Below, one piece after another: positions 1 through 9,037 of a stretch of DNA of 64,000 nt (positions are counted from its first letter, which is position 1; the number at the start of each line of letters is the position of its first letter). This DNA comes from Tenacibaculum sp. M341 (GTDB lineage Bacteria > Bacteroidota > Bacteroidia > Flavobacteriales > Flavobacteriaceae). The position numbers and the translations under genes were made by a program. Location: NCBI RefSeq assembly GCF_004337695.1, contig NZ_SJXJ01000005.1, positions 212,749 through 276,748 on the forward strand, given 5' to 3'. The notes under the pieces are model-generated. The model was not told the DNA's origin and made no database searches. It worked only from the letters and a program-made list of their open reading frames with translations.

Positions 1-64
1 GTAATCCGCCTAAAGAATCATTTTTAAGTTGGTTAATTTTGGAATTAAAATTTGAAAATTTCAT
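1..64 (-). CDS. 5' end of a truncated gene (N-terminal 21 codons only)
   Basis: An ATG at 64-62 on the minus strand opens a frame that stays open to the window edge. It begins MKFSNFNSKINQLKN and then DSLGGL. The rest of the gene lies outside the window. The function cannot be read from 21 residues. The start could resemble a Nudix/CoA pyrophosphatase N-terminus, but that is only a vague resemblance. It is divergent from the small membrane gene at 169, so the gap between them should hold both promoters. Confidence 0.35.
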   Translation of the reverse strand, partial: MKFSNFNSKINQLKNDSLGGL

Positions 65-168
65 TAATTCTGTTACTTTTTTCTAGTTTTTAGAGTCTAA
101 AATAAAGAAGGTAGCATAAAACAATACACAATCTTTATTGAAAACGTTCTACAATAAACTAATTAAAA

Positions 169-447
169 ATGAATCGAAAAAATAAATACAAAAAATTAGC
201 ATTAAGTATAGTTTTTGACGCAGTAGGATATGCATCATACCTTTTTCCTGTATTTGGAGAATTTATAGATGTTGTTTGGGCTCCATTATCTGCATTTTTA
301 ATGTTAAAAATGTATAAAGGAAACAAAGGTAAAATAGCTTCAGTAACAGTTTTTATTGAAGAAGCATTACCTTTTGTAGATGCAGTGCCAACATTTACAT
401 TAATGTGGATTTACACATATCTACTAAATAAGACTGAAAAAAATTAG
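169..447 (+). CDS. Small conserved-type membrane protein of unknown function
   Basis: This 92-residue protein has a basic N-terminus (MNRKNKYKK) followed by hydrophobic stretches at about 10-30, 32-47 and 62-87, so it is probably an inner-membrane protein with two or three helices. No catalytic motif is visible. Its stop codon overlaps the stop of the convergent gene at 444-761 by four bases. I do not recognise a named family. Codon use is typical of the window and the start follows an A-rich leader, so it is likely a real gene. Confidence 0.6.
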   Translation: MNRKNKYKKLALSIVFDAVGYASYLFPVFGEFIDVVWAPLSAFLMLKMYKGNKGKIASVTVFIEEALPFVDAVPTFTLMWIYTYLLNKTEKN

Positions 448-761
448 CCGTTTTTTTTGCTGTTGAATAAGAAACCTAAGCCTAAACGACCTAAAAATTT
501 CTTTTCAAACTCCCAAAAGAATTTAAATTGACCAAATAACCATCCAACAATAGGTAAAGTAGTTTGATATATAGGGAATATTAAAAGAAATCGTAAAGGA
601 TAATATATCCAAGGACTTATAGTTTCTGGAGAAAGCCCCAAAAAATGAGTGATAGGTTTTGCTACCCAAGCAGCAAAAGAACCGTTAATAGAAAATACTA
701 TAAACACAGCAATTACATCCCAGTTTGTTTTTAAGCCCCAACGCTCTTTAAGTTTTTCCAT
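444..761 (-). CDS. DUF6787-like small membrane protein
   Basis: A 105-residue protein starting MEKLKERWGLKTNWDV, with hydrophobic segments at about 17-35 and 50-75 and a C-terminal aromatic/basic tail (FKFFWEFEKKFLGRLG). From memory this pattern matches the DUF6787 family of flavobacterial membrane proteins; the function is unknown. The gene is convergent with the small membrane gene to its left. The DUF937 gene lies upstream on the same strand, separated by a terminator, so the two are probably independent units. Confidence 0.6.
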   Translation of the reverse strand: MEKLKERWGLKTNWDVIAVFIVFSINGSFAAWVAKPITHFLGLSPETISPWIYYPLRFLLIFPIYQTTLPIVGWLFGQFKFFWEFEKKFLGRLGLGFLFNSKKNG

Positions 762-782
762 GGCGCAAAAGTATAAAAAGAA

Positions 783-812
783 AAAGGGTAAACAAAAATG
801 TTTACCCTTTAA
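783..812 (-). terminator. Rho-independent terminator of the DUF937 gene
   Basis: The arms AAAGGGTAAAC and GTTTACCCTTT form a strong hairpin with a short loop. A run of T follows on the minus strand, 20-50 bases after the stop codon of the gene at 833-1477. Confidence 0.8.
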
Positions 813-832
813 AATATATTTTATGAAGAATC

Positions 833-1477
833 TTATTTTTTACCAAAAAGACCACCTAAAAGTCCTCCTAATAAACCGCCAGATTTTTGTTGGTTTCCAC
901 CTCCTAAAACCATACCAGCTACATCGTCAATAACACTACCGTCACCATCTGCATCTAATATTTTTTCAAGGAAGCTTTGTTCTTGTTGATTGCTGCTACC
1001 ACCTAACATTCCACCTAATAAATCACCAATACCATTAGAATTGCTTACTCCGTTTTGTCTAGATTGTTTTCCTAACATTCCCATTAAAATAGGAGCTGCA
1101 GTTTTTAAAATATCACCAACAGCACCAGCATCCATACCAGCTTTTTGTCCAATAACTTGTTGAACTCCTTGTTGCTTACTACCTAATACATGACCTAAAA
1201 TTTTACTTCCGTCATTTACAACAGACTGATCAACACCGCCGCCAAAAAGACCTCCTAAATTATCTAAAATACCCCCATCGTGTTTGTTTAATGCTCCCAT
1301 TAAACCTTCTGCACCTTCAGGGGTAGATGCGTTTCGTTGCATAGCTTTCATTAAAACAGGTAAAGCCATAGTTAAAACACTTCCTGTTTTACTAGAGTCT
1401 TGTCCTGTAGAACCAGCTACACCACTAATAATTGTTTTTCCGATAGGACCGTTTAATAAATCTAAGATTCCTTCCAT
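833..1477 (-). CDS. DUF937 domain-containing protein
   Basis: A 214-residue protein with no signal peptide. The N-terminal part (MEGILDLLNGPIGKTIISGV, then repeated L/M-rich helices and a GLFGGG block) matches the DUF937/YidB-type helical repeat family. The C-terminal half is Gly/Leu-rich, with low-complexity GGLLGGLLGGLFG and a DADGDGS segment that resembles a calcium-loop or dockerin-like motif. The role is unknown; members are usually cytoplasmic. It stands alone, with a terminator directly downstream. Confidence 0.8.
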   Translation of the reverse strand: MEGILDLLNGPIGKTIISGVAGSTGQDSSKTGSVLTMALPVLMKAMQRNASTPEGAEGLMGALNKHDGGILDNLGGLFGGGVDQSVVNDGSKILGHVLGSKQQGVQQVIGQKAGMDAGAVGDILKTAAPILMGMLGKQSRQNGVSNSNGIGDLLGGMLGGSSNQQEQSFLEKILDADGDGSVIDDVAGMVLGGGNQQKSGGLLGGLLGGLFGKK

Positions 1478-1806
1478 TTGTTATAATTTAATTTTAATTG
1501 TTACTCTGACACTTTAATAGACACAATATACAAAAACAAAGTCACAAATTGAATCAAATTACTTAGTATGTTTAAAAGTAGTTGAGGTTTAAATGTTTGA
1601 TTGTGATGTTGTTTCGTGATTAGTCGTTGTGTGGTTATTGGTTTGATAATGAGGTTGAAAGTTGAAAACAATAAGAAAGTGTTGGTAAGGACGAGTTTAC
1701 AGAATCGCAATAAGATATAGGTAAAAAAAGAGTTTGTGAAAGAAGTAACATAGATGTTTAATCAATTTGCTATTTTTACAGACATTATACAAACTGAATA
1801 TAATTT
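1478..1806. other. Divergent intergenic region, no gene seen
   Basis: This 329-base, AT-rich region lies between the divergent DUF937 and symporter genes and should carry both promoters. I could not find a clear TTTG/TANNTTTG pair. A 69-codon frame on the minus strand has no recognisable content and unusual composition, so I did not call it. Confidence 0.5.
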
Positions 1807-3132
1807 ATGAAGAAATTAGCACTACACTGGAAAATTTTGATCGGAATGGTATTGGGGATACTATTCGGTTTAGCTATGACCTCAGTTGATGGTGGAGCTA
1901 GCTTTGTTGGAAGTTGGATTAAACCATTCGGAACTATTTTTGTGAAATTATTAAAATTAATAGCGGTTCCATTAATTATAGCTTCATTAATCAAAGGTAT
2001 TTCCGATTTAAAAGATATTTCAAAATTTAAAAACATAGGGTTACGTACTATTGCTATTTATGTTGGTACAACTGTAATAGCTATTACAATAGGGTTGTTA
2101 TTAGTAAATGTAGTACAGCCTGGGAAAGGAATTTCTGAAGATACGATTACTAGACTTACAGAAACCTATGCAAATAGTGGTAGTGTACAAGCTAAAATAG
2201 CGGAAGCATCTAAACAAAAGTCTAGCGGACCATTACAGTTTTTAGTTGATATGGTTCCAGATAATGCTATGAAAGCAATGAGTAATAATAAAGCAATGTT
2301 ACAAGTAATATTTTTTACAATATTTTTTGGTATCGCAATGCTTTTAATTGGAGAGAAAAAATCAGAACCTTTAAAAAACTTCTTCGATTCATTAAACGAA
2401 GTAGTGTTGAAAATGGTAGATCTTATAATGTTATTTGCTCCTTATGCAGTGTTTGCATTATTGGCAAATGTAGTTGTTTCTTCAAATGATCCAGATTTAT
2501 TATTGGCATTATTAAAATATGCAGGTACAGTTGTATTCGGATTATTAATTATGGTAGCGTTCTACATGGTTTTAATAAGTGTATTTACCAAGAAAAATCC
2601 GATGTGGTTTTTACAAAAAATAAGTCCAGCCCAATTATTAGCGTTTTCAACAAGTTCAAGTGCAGCAACTTTACCGGTAACTATGGAAAGAGTAGAAGAG
2701 CATGTAGGAGTAGATAAAGAAGTGTCTAGTTTTGTGTTACCAGTTGGTGCTACTATTAATATGGATGGAACAAGTTTGTACCAAGCAGTAGCAGCTGTGT
2801 TTATAGCACAAGCGTTAAGTTTCGATTTAACTTTTGCAGATCAATTAACAATTATTTTAACAGCTTTATTAGCATCTATTGGTTCTGCTGCAGTACCAGG
2901 AGCGGGTATGGTTATGTTGGTAATTGTACTAGAAGCAGTAGGTTTTCCTTCAGATAAGTTAGCTATTGGTTTAGCATTGATTTTTGCTGTAGATAGACCT
3001 TTAGATATGTGTAGAACAGTAATCAATGTAACAGGAGATGCTACTGTATCAACTTTAGTAGCAAAATCAGTAGGTAAATTAGGAACACCAAACCCTAAAA
3101 ACTGGGACGATAACTACGATGAAGTGAAATAA
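1807..3132 (+). CDS. Dicarboxylate/amino acid:cation symporter (DAACS family)
   Basis: A 441-residue inner-membrane secondary transporter that imports C4-dicarboxylates or acidic amino acids with Na+ or H+. The family signatures are clear: the serine-rich re-entrant loop (FSTSSSAATLP, about residue 280), the NMDGT motif of TM7 (about residue 318), and the C-terminal AVDRPLDMCRT...NVTGDA region that holds the substrate-binding Asp, Arg and Asn. Length and the eight-helix pattern fit GltP/GltT/DctA. The sequence alone does not settle glutamate versus succinate/fumarate. It is followed by its own terminator. Confidence 0.92.
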   Translation: MKKLALHWKILIGMVLGILFGLAMTSVDGGASFVGSWIKPFGTIFVKLLKLIAVPLIIASLIKGISDLKDISKFKNIGLRTIAIYVGTTVIAITIGLLLVNVVQPGKGISEDTITRLTETYANSGSVQAKIAEASKQKSSGPLQFLVDMVPDNAMKAMSNNKAMLQVIFFTIFFGIAMLLIGEKKSEPLKNFFDSLNEVVLKMVDLIMLFAPYAVFALLANVVVSSNDPDLLLALLKYAGTVVFGLLIMVAFYMVLISVFTKKNPMWFLQKISPAQLLAFSTSSSAATLPVTMERVEEHVGVDKEVSSFVLPVGATINMDGTSLYQAVAAVFIAQALSFDLTFADQLTIILTALLASIGSAAVPGAGMVMLVIVLEAVGFPSDKLAIGLALIFAVDRPLDMCRTVINVTGDATVSTLVAKSVGKLGTPNPKNWDDNYDEVK

Positions 3133-3171
3133 TTTATTTGTTTCAAATACGTAAAAAAATAGTACTTTTAT

Positions 3172-3207
3172 AAACACCAATATACAAATGTGTAGTTGGT
3201 GTTTTTT
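3172..3207 (+). terminator. Rho-independent terminator after the symporter gene
   Basis: The arms AAACACCAA and TTGGTGTTT with a 15-base loop are followed by seven or more T, about 40 bases after the stop. Confidence 0.85.
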
Positions 3208-3253
3208 TGTGATTAACTAATTTAAAAACTAACTAAATACAATTTTAGGTATA

Positions 3254-4285
3254 ATGAATATTTGCTTTTTAATGTACCCATGGGAGGAAATAAATCCTGA
3301 AAAAGATTCAAGTTTAACGCTTATTCATGAGTGTGCTAAAAGAGGGCATGGCGTTGCTATTTGTACTCCTTCAAATTTAACTATACGAAACAGTGTTACC
3401 AATGCATTTTGTACCATTATTAATAGGATGGAAAAAGTGCCTGCTTCACCAAAATCGTATTATAAAAAAGCAACTACTAGAGAAGAAATGTTGCCTTTAG
3501 CTGGGTTTGATGCTATTTTTATGAGAGCTAATCCACCGTTAGATCCTTTAATGCTTAACTTTTTAGATTCTGTAAAAGACGATGTTTTTGTTATTAATTC
3601 AGTGCAAGGAATGCGTGAGGCAAATAATAAATTGTACACCGCAGTTTTTGAAGATCCTAATAACGAGATTATTCCAGTTACGCATGTTTCTAAAAACAAG
3701 AACTATTTAATTAAAACAATTGAAGAATCGTCATCTGATAAAATGATCTTAAAGCCATTAAATGGATATGGAGGTTCAGGAGTTATTTTAATTGAAAAGT
3801 CGGCAATGGGAAATATTAATTCGTTGTTGGATTTTTATATTAGTAAAAGTGATGGATCTTCGGATTATGTAATTCTTCAAGAATATATAGAAGGTGCAGA
3901 AAAAGGTGATGTAAGAATTTTATTATTAAACGGATTACCAATAGGTGCTTTGAAAAGAATTCCAGGAGAGAAAGATCATAGATCAAATATAACAGCAGGC
4001 GGAAGCATTGAAAAACACAAATTAACAGCAGAGGAAAAAGCTTTGTGTAAAAAGATTGGACCGAAGTTGGTTAAAGACGGATTGTATTTTGTAGGAATTG
4101 ATGTAATTAATGGAAAGTTGGTAGAGGTAAATGTAATGAGTCCTGGAGGAATTACTTACATAAACAAAGTATCAAAGGTTAAATTACAAGAAAAAGTAAT
4201 TGATTTCTTAGAGAGTAAAGTCTTAGAAAAAAATGCTGCTTTTAGAAGAATGACCGATTTAAAACGTAAAGTAGAAGAGGCTTAA
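3254..4285 (+). CDS. Glutathione synthase-like ATP-grasp ligase
   Basis: A 343-residue protein of the GshB/RimK ATP-grasp class. The N-terminal substrate domain starts MNICFLMYPWEEINPEKDSS and includes a FMRANPPLDP segment, as in GshB. The ATP-grasp part has KPLNGYGGSGV (glycine-rich loop, about residue 167), LQEYIEGAEKGDVRI (about 213) and the Mg-binding end (EVNVMSPGG, about 292). By family it joins an amino-group donor to a carboxyl-activated peptide; true glutathione synthesis is not proven because no gamma-glutamylcysteine ligase is seen nearby. In other Bacteroidota a similar ligase sits beside N-formylglutamate amidohydrolase-like and DUF1704 genes, which lie here about 7 kb downstream on the same strand. 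Confidence 0.85.
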   Translation: MNICFLMYPWEEINPEKDSSLTLIHECAKRGHGVAICTPSNLTIRNSVTNAFCTIINRMEKVPASPKSYYKKATTREEMLPLAGFDAIFMRANPPLDPLMLNFLDSVKDDVFVINSVQGMREANNKLYTAVFEDPNNEIIPVTHVSKNKNYLIKTIEESSSDKMILKPLNGYGGSGVILIEKSAMGNINSLLDFYISKSDGSSDYVILQEYIEGAEKGDVRILLLNGLPIGALKRIPGEKDHRSNITAGGSIEKHKLTAEEKALCKKIGPKLVKDGLYFVGIDVINGKLVEVNVMSPGGITYINKVSKVKLQEKVIDFLESKVLEKNAAFRRMTDLKRKVEEA

Positions 4286-4333
4286 GAGAAATAAAAAATT
4301 AAACTGAAACAGTTTAGTATAAAAAGAAAGAAA

Positions 4334-6184
4334 ATGAAGAAAATAGTTTTAATCATATTAATTAGTTTTTTTAGTTATCTAAGTTGTTTCAGTTTAAATA
4401 AAAATCAACAATACGCAAAACAGATAGATTCAATACCTGTGGTAACTGCTAAAAGCGGATTGTCTGTTAGAAACTATCCTAGTTTAAAAGGAAAGAGAAT
4501 AGGAAAAATACCTTACTTAAATAAGGTTCAAATAGTAAATAAAACCCAAGAATCTTTAAGTATTTCTGATGAAGGTAAAATGATTTCTGATTATTGGCTG
4601 AAGGTTAAATATAGAGGCAGAACAGGATATGTTTTTGGTGGTTTTGTTAAGGATAAAACAAACTACTTTTCTCAAATGAACATGCAACAGTTTTTTGTTG
4701 ATGATGTTGAGGTAACGAATAGTTTTATGAAAAAAGATAAAGCTATAAAAGTAGTTAGTAGTAAAATTGGTAAAGATCCATTTTTAATTCCTTCAGAAAC
4801 TAGAAAACTACAATTAACAAGTTCTAGCAATAATTGTTTAATAGAGTCGGTGCAAGTAGCTTATGATAATCATTATCCATTAGTACTTTCTCCAGATGTT
4901 TTGTGGTTAGCAATTGCTCAAGGTTTTTCTATTCACATTAATGAAAATTACAAACAATTAGAATCTAAAATTTTTAAAGCAGATAAACCAAGCGAAATCA
5001 AATGTAAAGTTAATGAATTATCAGATGATGCTTCACAGTGGGGAACATTGGTAGCTAAGTTGGCTAATCAAACAAAAAAGTATACTAATCAAGACTTTTA
5101 CGATACATATGTACCTGAATTTTCAACAACTACACCAGTAATTACAGCTACTTATCAAATAACATTATTAGAAAGCTTTAAACAAGCTTTTCAATATATT
5201 GGAGAATCTGGTTGTGGTATTCCGTATGTAACATTAAAAGGGAATACAAAAGATTGGTTGCTTTTAAAAGCAAATATTCAAAAGTTGAAAGGATATGGCT
5301 TAGATGATTGGATTGATAGTTTACTTTCTGTGTTGGATGAACTAGTAGCAAGTTCAAAAGGAAATGTTAATAAGAAGTTTTGGAGTCAGATTTATAAAAC
5401 AGCTAGTGAATATGGAGGTTTTTATATTTCTGGTTGGATTGTTAAATTTTTCCCTTACTTGAAAGTTCAAGGAGAATCAACAGGAAAATATAATGAAGAA
5501 AATCATGGGATGGAGGTGAAGGAAAAGTACATTAAAAATCCATATTACAAAGGCTCAGATTATTTAATGTCAACGTTAGCAACAGATGTATTTCCTTCTG
5601 GAGTAGCTCAAATAGATATTTTATGGAATAATTTAAGGACTGGTGAGAAGCGACCAATGGAAGTTTATGCTGGTTTTATGGGAATGCTTCAACATAAAGA
5701 CCGATCTATAGAGCCTTACATTTCTTATGCTATTGCAGATAAAAAGGCAACTTTGTCTGAACAAAATAAAACGACAGCTTTTGCTGGTAGTATTAGAAAT
5801 TATCTTGAAGTATGTGAAAATTGGAGTCCACATGTTATTAGAGATAAGAATTTATATCAATCTGCAATTTATGATGTTAAAGTTCATAAAACAGCATCAA
5901 GAAGTGAAGGGTATTTAAAATCTTATTTAGCATCTCATGATGAATTATTAGGAAGTACAGTTTCTTTTACAATTTTAACTAATGGTAAAATCACCGATGT
6001 AAAAGTGAATGAAAAATCAGAAGGTTCACTAGTGACAGTTGCAACAAAAGTATTAGAAGAATTACCTGAAAAGTGGTTTCCGGCATTATCTGAATTATCA
6101 AATATTTTAGATAGAGAATATAAAGAGTCTGTAGATTTAAATCAGTATGTTAAAGTCAACAGTCGAATAGATATTCAATTGTAG
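4334..6184 (+). CDS. Exported SH3-domain protein with DUF4419 domain
   Basis: A 616-residue protein with an N-terminal signal peptide (MKKIVLIILISFFSYLSCFS). A bacterial SH3b domain follows at about 35-108 (TAKSGLSVRNYPSLKGKRIG and a VKYRGRTGYVFGGFV end). The large middle part (about 140-480) matches the DUF4419 family, with a VLSPDVLWLAIAQGFSIHIN helix and a GGFYISGWIVKFFPYL block. The C-terminal 100 residues look like a TonB-C or periplasmic fold (LGSTVSFTILTNGKITDVKV). The function is unknown; SH3b suggests binding to the envelope. It starts 48 bases after the ligase gene but has its own terminator. Confidence 0.75.
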   Translation: MKKIVLIILISFFSYLSCFSLNKNQQYAKQIDSIPVVTAKSGLSVRNYPSLKGKRIGKIPYLNKVQIVNKTQESLSISDEGKMISDYWLKVKYRGRTGYVFGGFVKDKTNYFSQMNMQQFFVDDVEVTNSFMKKDKAIKVVSSKIGKDPFLIPSETRKLQLTSSSNNCLIESVQVAYDNHYPLVLSPDVLWLAIAQGFSIHINENYKQLESKIFKADKPSEIKCKVNELSDDASQWGTLVAKLANQTKKYTNQDFYDTYVPEFSTTTPVITATYQITLLESFKQAFQYIGESGCGIPYVTLKGNTKDWLLLKANIQKLKGYGLDDWIDSLLSVLDELVASSKGNVNKKFWSQIYKTASEYGGFYISGWIVKFFPYLKVQGESTGKYNEENHGMEVKEKYIKNPYYKGSDYLMSTLATDVFPSGVAQIDILWNNLRTGEKRPMEVYAGFMGMLQHKDRSIEPYISYAIADKKATLSEQNKTTAFAGSIRNYLEVCENWSPHVIRDKNLYQSAIYDVKVHKTASRSEGYLKSYLASHDELLGSTVSFTILTNGKITDVKVNEKSEGSLVTVATKVLEELPEKWFPALSELSNILDREYKESVDLNQYVKVNSRIDIQL

Positions 6185-6195
6185 CAATAACAAAT

Positions 6196-6231
6196 ATTAC
6201 TTCTAAAAAACATTTATATTTTAGAAGTAAT
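6196..6231. terminator. Bidirectional hairpin between convergent genes
   Basis: A perfect 13-bp stem (ATTACTTCTAAAA / TTTTAGAAGTAAT) with a 10-base loop lies between the stop codons of the SH3/DUF4419 gene and the protease gene. It can serve both strands. Confidence 0.75.
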
Positions 6232-6249
6232 TTGATTTGTTAGAAATAT

Positions 6250-6990
6250 TTAGTTTTGTTTATCAAGAAAAACTTTAATGTTTTTTATACGGGTAATTTG
6301 TAACCAAGTTTCTTTTGTGATTTCATCTTTCCATCCGGAAGATACTAATCCTACTACTTTTCCATCTATATCAACTACAGGAGCTCCACTCAATCCTCCT
6401 AAACTTTCAGGACCACTTACCTCTACAAGAGAATGATAGTTGTTTTCGGTTTTTTTGAATTTATATTTATAAAGACGTTGTTCGCCTATTGAGTCTTTAT
6501 ATGACCAACCTACAGCGTATAGTAATTCATTTGTTTTTAAAGGTTTATTTCTGAATTTTAAAGGAGTATGATTTGATTTGTTTTCTTTGATAGAAAAAAT
6601 TAACCAGTCATTATAAGTATCCCATTTGGTATTAATGTAATTCCAAGTAAGTGAATCTGAACGATTTTGGTTTAGTAGCTTGTTTAGGATAACATACCTT
6701 GTAGAGTCATTTTTAGGGTGCATTTTCCATTCTTTAAGTTCATTTTCAAAATCAATGAATTTCATTTTGTTAGTTTTAGCAATCATTAAAATATGTTTTG
6801 CTGTAATAGCATAAGTATTGTTTAAATAAGAAATTAAAAAGCCATTTGAAGCATTATTGTTGTTGAATTTAGGGTTATGATATGATACATTGTTGATTAA
6901 CCCAATAGGTTTACTTTTTAAAAATTTAGAACTAGAACAGCCTATGATCAAATAGGTAGATAGTAATATATAAAATGTAAGGTACTTCAT
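6250..6990 (-). CDS. Lipoprotein with trypsin-like serine protease fold
   Basis: A 246-residue protein with a lipobox (LIIGC, Cys18), so it is membrane-anchored in the envelope. It looks like a degenerate chymotrypsin-fold peptidase: TAKH (His66), YNDWL (Asp128) and GGLSGAPV (Ser201) give a plausible catalytic triad, and IDGKVVGLVSSG after the Ser is the usual beta-strand of S1 proteases. I infer peptidase activity from these motifs alone. It is shorter than DegP-like proteases and has no PDZ domain. It is transcribed alone and ends against the convergent SH3/DUF4419 gene. Confidence 0.7.
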   Translation of the reverse strand: MKYLTFYILLSTYLIIGCSSSKFLKSKPIGLINNVSYHNPKFNNNNASNGFLISYLNNTYAITAKHILMIAKTNKMKFIDFENELKEWKMHPKNDSTRYVILNKLLNQNRSDSLTWNYINTKWDTYNDWLIFSIKENKSNHTPLKFRNKPLKTNELLYAVGWSYKDSIGEQRLYKYKFKKTENNYHSLVEVSGPESLGGLSGAPVVDIDGKVVGLVSSGWKDEITKETWLQITRIKNIKVFLDKQN

Positions 6991-7191
6991 AAGTTATTGT
7001 TTTATAAACTAAATTAAAAATAGAATAATCAGTATGTGTTATAAATAGAAGTACGAGCAGAAAATGTATAAGAATAAAAATTAAAAGAATATATTTTAAT
7101 TCGTATTCTGATTTATTCTATTGGTATACGATAAAACAGTGTATAGAGATAAAAGCTAATTGAAGAAGAGCAATTTCATTATCTTTCAAAA

Positions 7192-8214
7192 ATGAATAGA
7201 CAAATAGTGAAAATAGGGAAGCATATTTTTTTTTGGATAGGAGTTTTTTTATTTTACATATTATCCTCAACAGAACCGAATTTGTTAGAACAAACAGTTA
7301 TTTCAACACTGTTAAAATTCCCTTCGTTTATAATAGCAGCGTATACTTTTAATTATTGGCAAGTACCTTATTATTTAAAGAAAAAAAAGTATATATTTTT
7401 TATGATATCTGTAATAATTGTAATAGTGATTTTGGTTTTGTTATCAAGAGTTATAGGTTATTATTATTTAGATAAGTTTTGTAAAGAAGGACCTTATCCA
7501 TTTATTAGTTTAATTGATTTTCCTTTTTATATGATGTCTTTTCATTTACCAGCTTTGATATTGTATTTTTATAAAACAAACAAAGAAGGGGAAATTAAGA
7601 GAGAAAGAATTTATCAGTTAGAAAAAGAGAAAATATCAACTGAGCTTAAATATTTAAAAGCACAATTAAATCCTCATTTTTTATTTAATACTTTGAATAA
7701 TTTATACTCTTTTGTAATTACGAAATCACCAAAAGCACCAAATATGATTTTACAGCTTTCTGGAATTTTAGATTATGTTTTATATAAGAGTCAGCAACCT
7801 TATGTTTTTTTAAAGGAGGAAATACAAACAATAGAGAATTATATAGCATTGGAACAAATTAAATATGGAGATAGATTAAATGTTGATTTTAGTAAAAACA
7901 TACAAAATGAACAACAACATATAATACCATTATTGTTACTGTCGATTGTAGAAAATGCTTTTAAACATGGAGTTAGTGGTAGTGTAGAGAAACCAGAAGT
8001 TAAAATAGTATTAACCCAAACAAATTCAATTATAGAATTTGTTGTTTGTAATACAAAATTACCAGCTAAAGAAGTAAATAAAACCGACGATTATAAAGAA
8101 GGAATTGGTTTGAAAAATATTAAAAGACAGTTGGATTTAGCCTATTTCAATAAACATACTTTTGAAATAGAAGAATTAGAAACTTTTTTCAAATTGAAAT
8201 TGTGTTTAAAATAA
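7192..8214 (+). CDS. LytS-type sensor histidine kinase
   Basis: A 340-residue membrane kinase with four predicted helices in the first 125 residues (about 12-28, 36-54, 66-85, 108-126). A coiled linker follows, then the His_kinase domain (PF06580 type) with phospho-acceptor His162 in AQLNPHFLFNTLNNL and an ATPase domain with an N-box (LLSIVENAFKHGV) and a G-box (EGIGLKNIKRQL). It has no periplasmic sensor domain of note, so it may sense the membrane. The LytTR regulator starts eight bases downstream, so the two form a two-component system. Confidence 0.93.
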   Translation: MNRQIVKIGKHIFFWIGVFLFYILSSTEPNLLEQTVISTLLKFPSFIIAAYTFNYWQVPYYLKKKKYIFFMISVIIVIVILVLLSRVIGYYYLDKFCKEGPYPFISLIDFPFYMMSFHLPALILYFYKTNKEGEIKRERIYQLEKEKISTELKYLKAQLNPHFLFNTLNNLYSFVITKSPKAPNMILQLSGILDYVLYKSQQPYVFLKEEIQTIENYIALEQIKYGDRLNVDFSKNIQNEQQHIIPLLLLSIVENAFKHGVSGSVEKPEVKIVLTQTNSIIEFVVCNTKLPAKEVNKTDDYKEGIGLKNIKRQLDLAYFNKHTFEIEELETFFKLKLCLK

Positions 8215-8222
8215 ATTAAGTT

Positions 8223-8930
8223 ATGATAAAATGTTTATTGGTTGATGATGAATCACCAGCTATTGATTTATTAAAAAATCATTTACAAAAATTTAAAGAA
8301 ATAGAAATTGTAGCTAGTTGTTACAATGCATTAGAGGCTTTAGCAATTTTAAAAAAAGAAAAAGTAGATTTAATTTTTTTAGATATTGAAATGCCCGTAT
8401 TAAAAGGGTTAGATTTTCTTAAATCTTTACAAAACCCTCCTAAAGTTATTATAACTACCGCCTATAGAGAGTATGCATTAGAAGGTTATGATTTAGATAT
8501 TATCGATTATTTATTAAAACCGATTTCTTTTGATCGATTTGTAAAAGCAATAGAGAGGTTTTATAATCGTCAGCAATTTTTAAATTCTGAAATAAAAAAG
8601 ATACCGAAAAAGCAACCCGCCTTCATGTATGTTAATGTAAATAAAAAACATATTAAAATTATTTTTAATGAAGTACTTTTTATAGAAAGCCTGAAAGATT
8701 ATGTTAGAATTCATACAAAGAAAGAGAGGATTGTAGTAAAGGGGAATATTGGTAGAATAGAAGAGTTATTGCCACAAGAAAAATTTTTAAGAATTCATAG
8801 ATCTTATATAGTTTCATTAGATAAAGTAACGGCTTTTACACATAGAGATGTTGAAATTGGAGAAATAGAGGTTCCAATAGGTTCTAGTTATTATAAAGAT
8901 GTTTTTCAGATTTTATCATTAAGTGTGTAG
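8223..8930 (+). CDS. LytTR-family response regulator
   Basis: A 235-residue cytoplasmic DNA-binding regulator. The receiver domain (1-120) has the acidic pocket (VDDE), phospho-acceptor Asp54 (IFLDIEMP), the conserved Thr (ITTAYREYALEGYD) and Lys (YLLKP). The C-terminal LytTR domain (about 135-235) carries IEVFIESLKDYVRI-like and FLRIHRSYIVSLDKV signatures (here LFIESLKDYVRIHT). It is co-transcribed with the LytS kinase. The TPR gene 107 bases downstream may be a target or a partner. Confidence 0.94.
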   Translation: MIKCLLVDDESPAIDLLKNHLQKFKEIEIVASCYNALEALAILKKEKVDLIFLDIEMPVLKGLDFLKSLQNPPKVIITTAYREYALEGYDLDIIDYLLKPISFDRFVKAIERFYNRQQFLNSEIKKIPKKQPAFMYVNVNKKHIKIIFNEVLFIESLKDYVRIHTKKERIVVKGNIGRIEELLPQEKFLRIHRSYIVSLDKVTAFTHRDVEIGEIEVPIGSSYYKDVFQILSLSV

Positions 8931-9037
8931 ATAGATCTTCTTTTTACTTATACTATTATTTATGAAACATCTATTTTTTGAATTAGGAGAAGATTGACTT
9001 TTTAATTTAGACATATTCAAATAAAAAAACAATAAAT

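Noticed and set aside
1501-1710. 69-codon minus-strand frame between DUF937 and symporter genes
   Set aside because: No recognisable protein pattern, unusual residue composition and position in a divergent promoter region; more likely chance.
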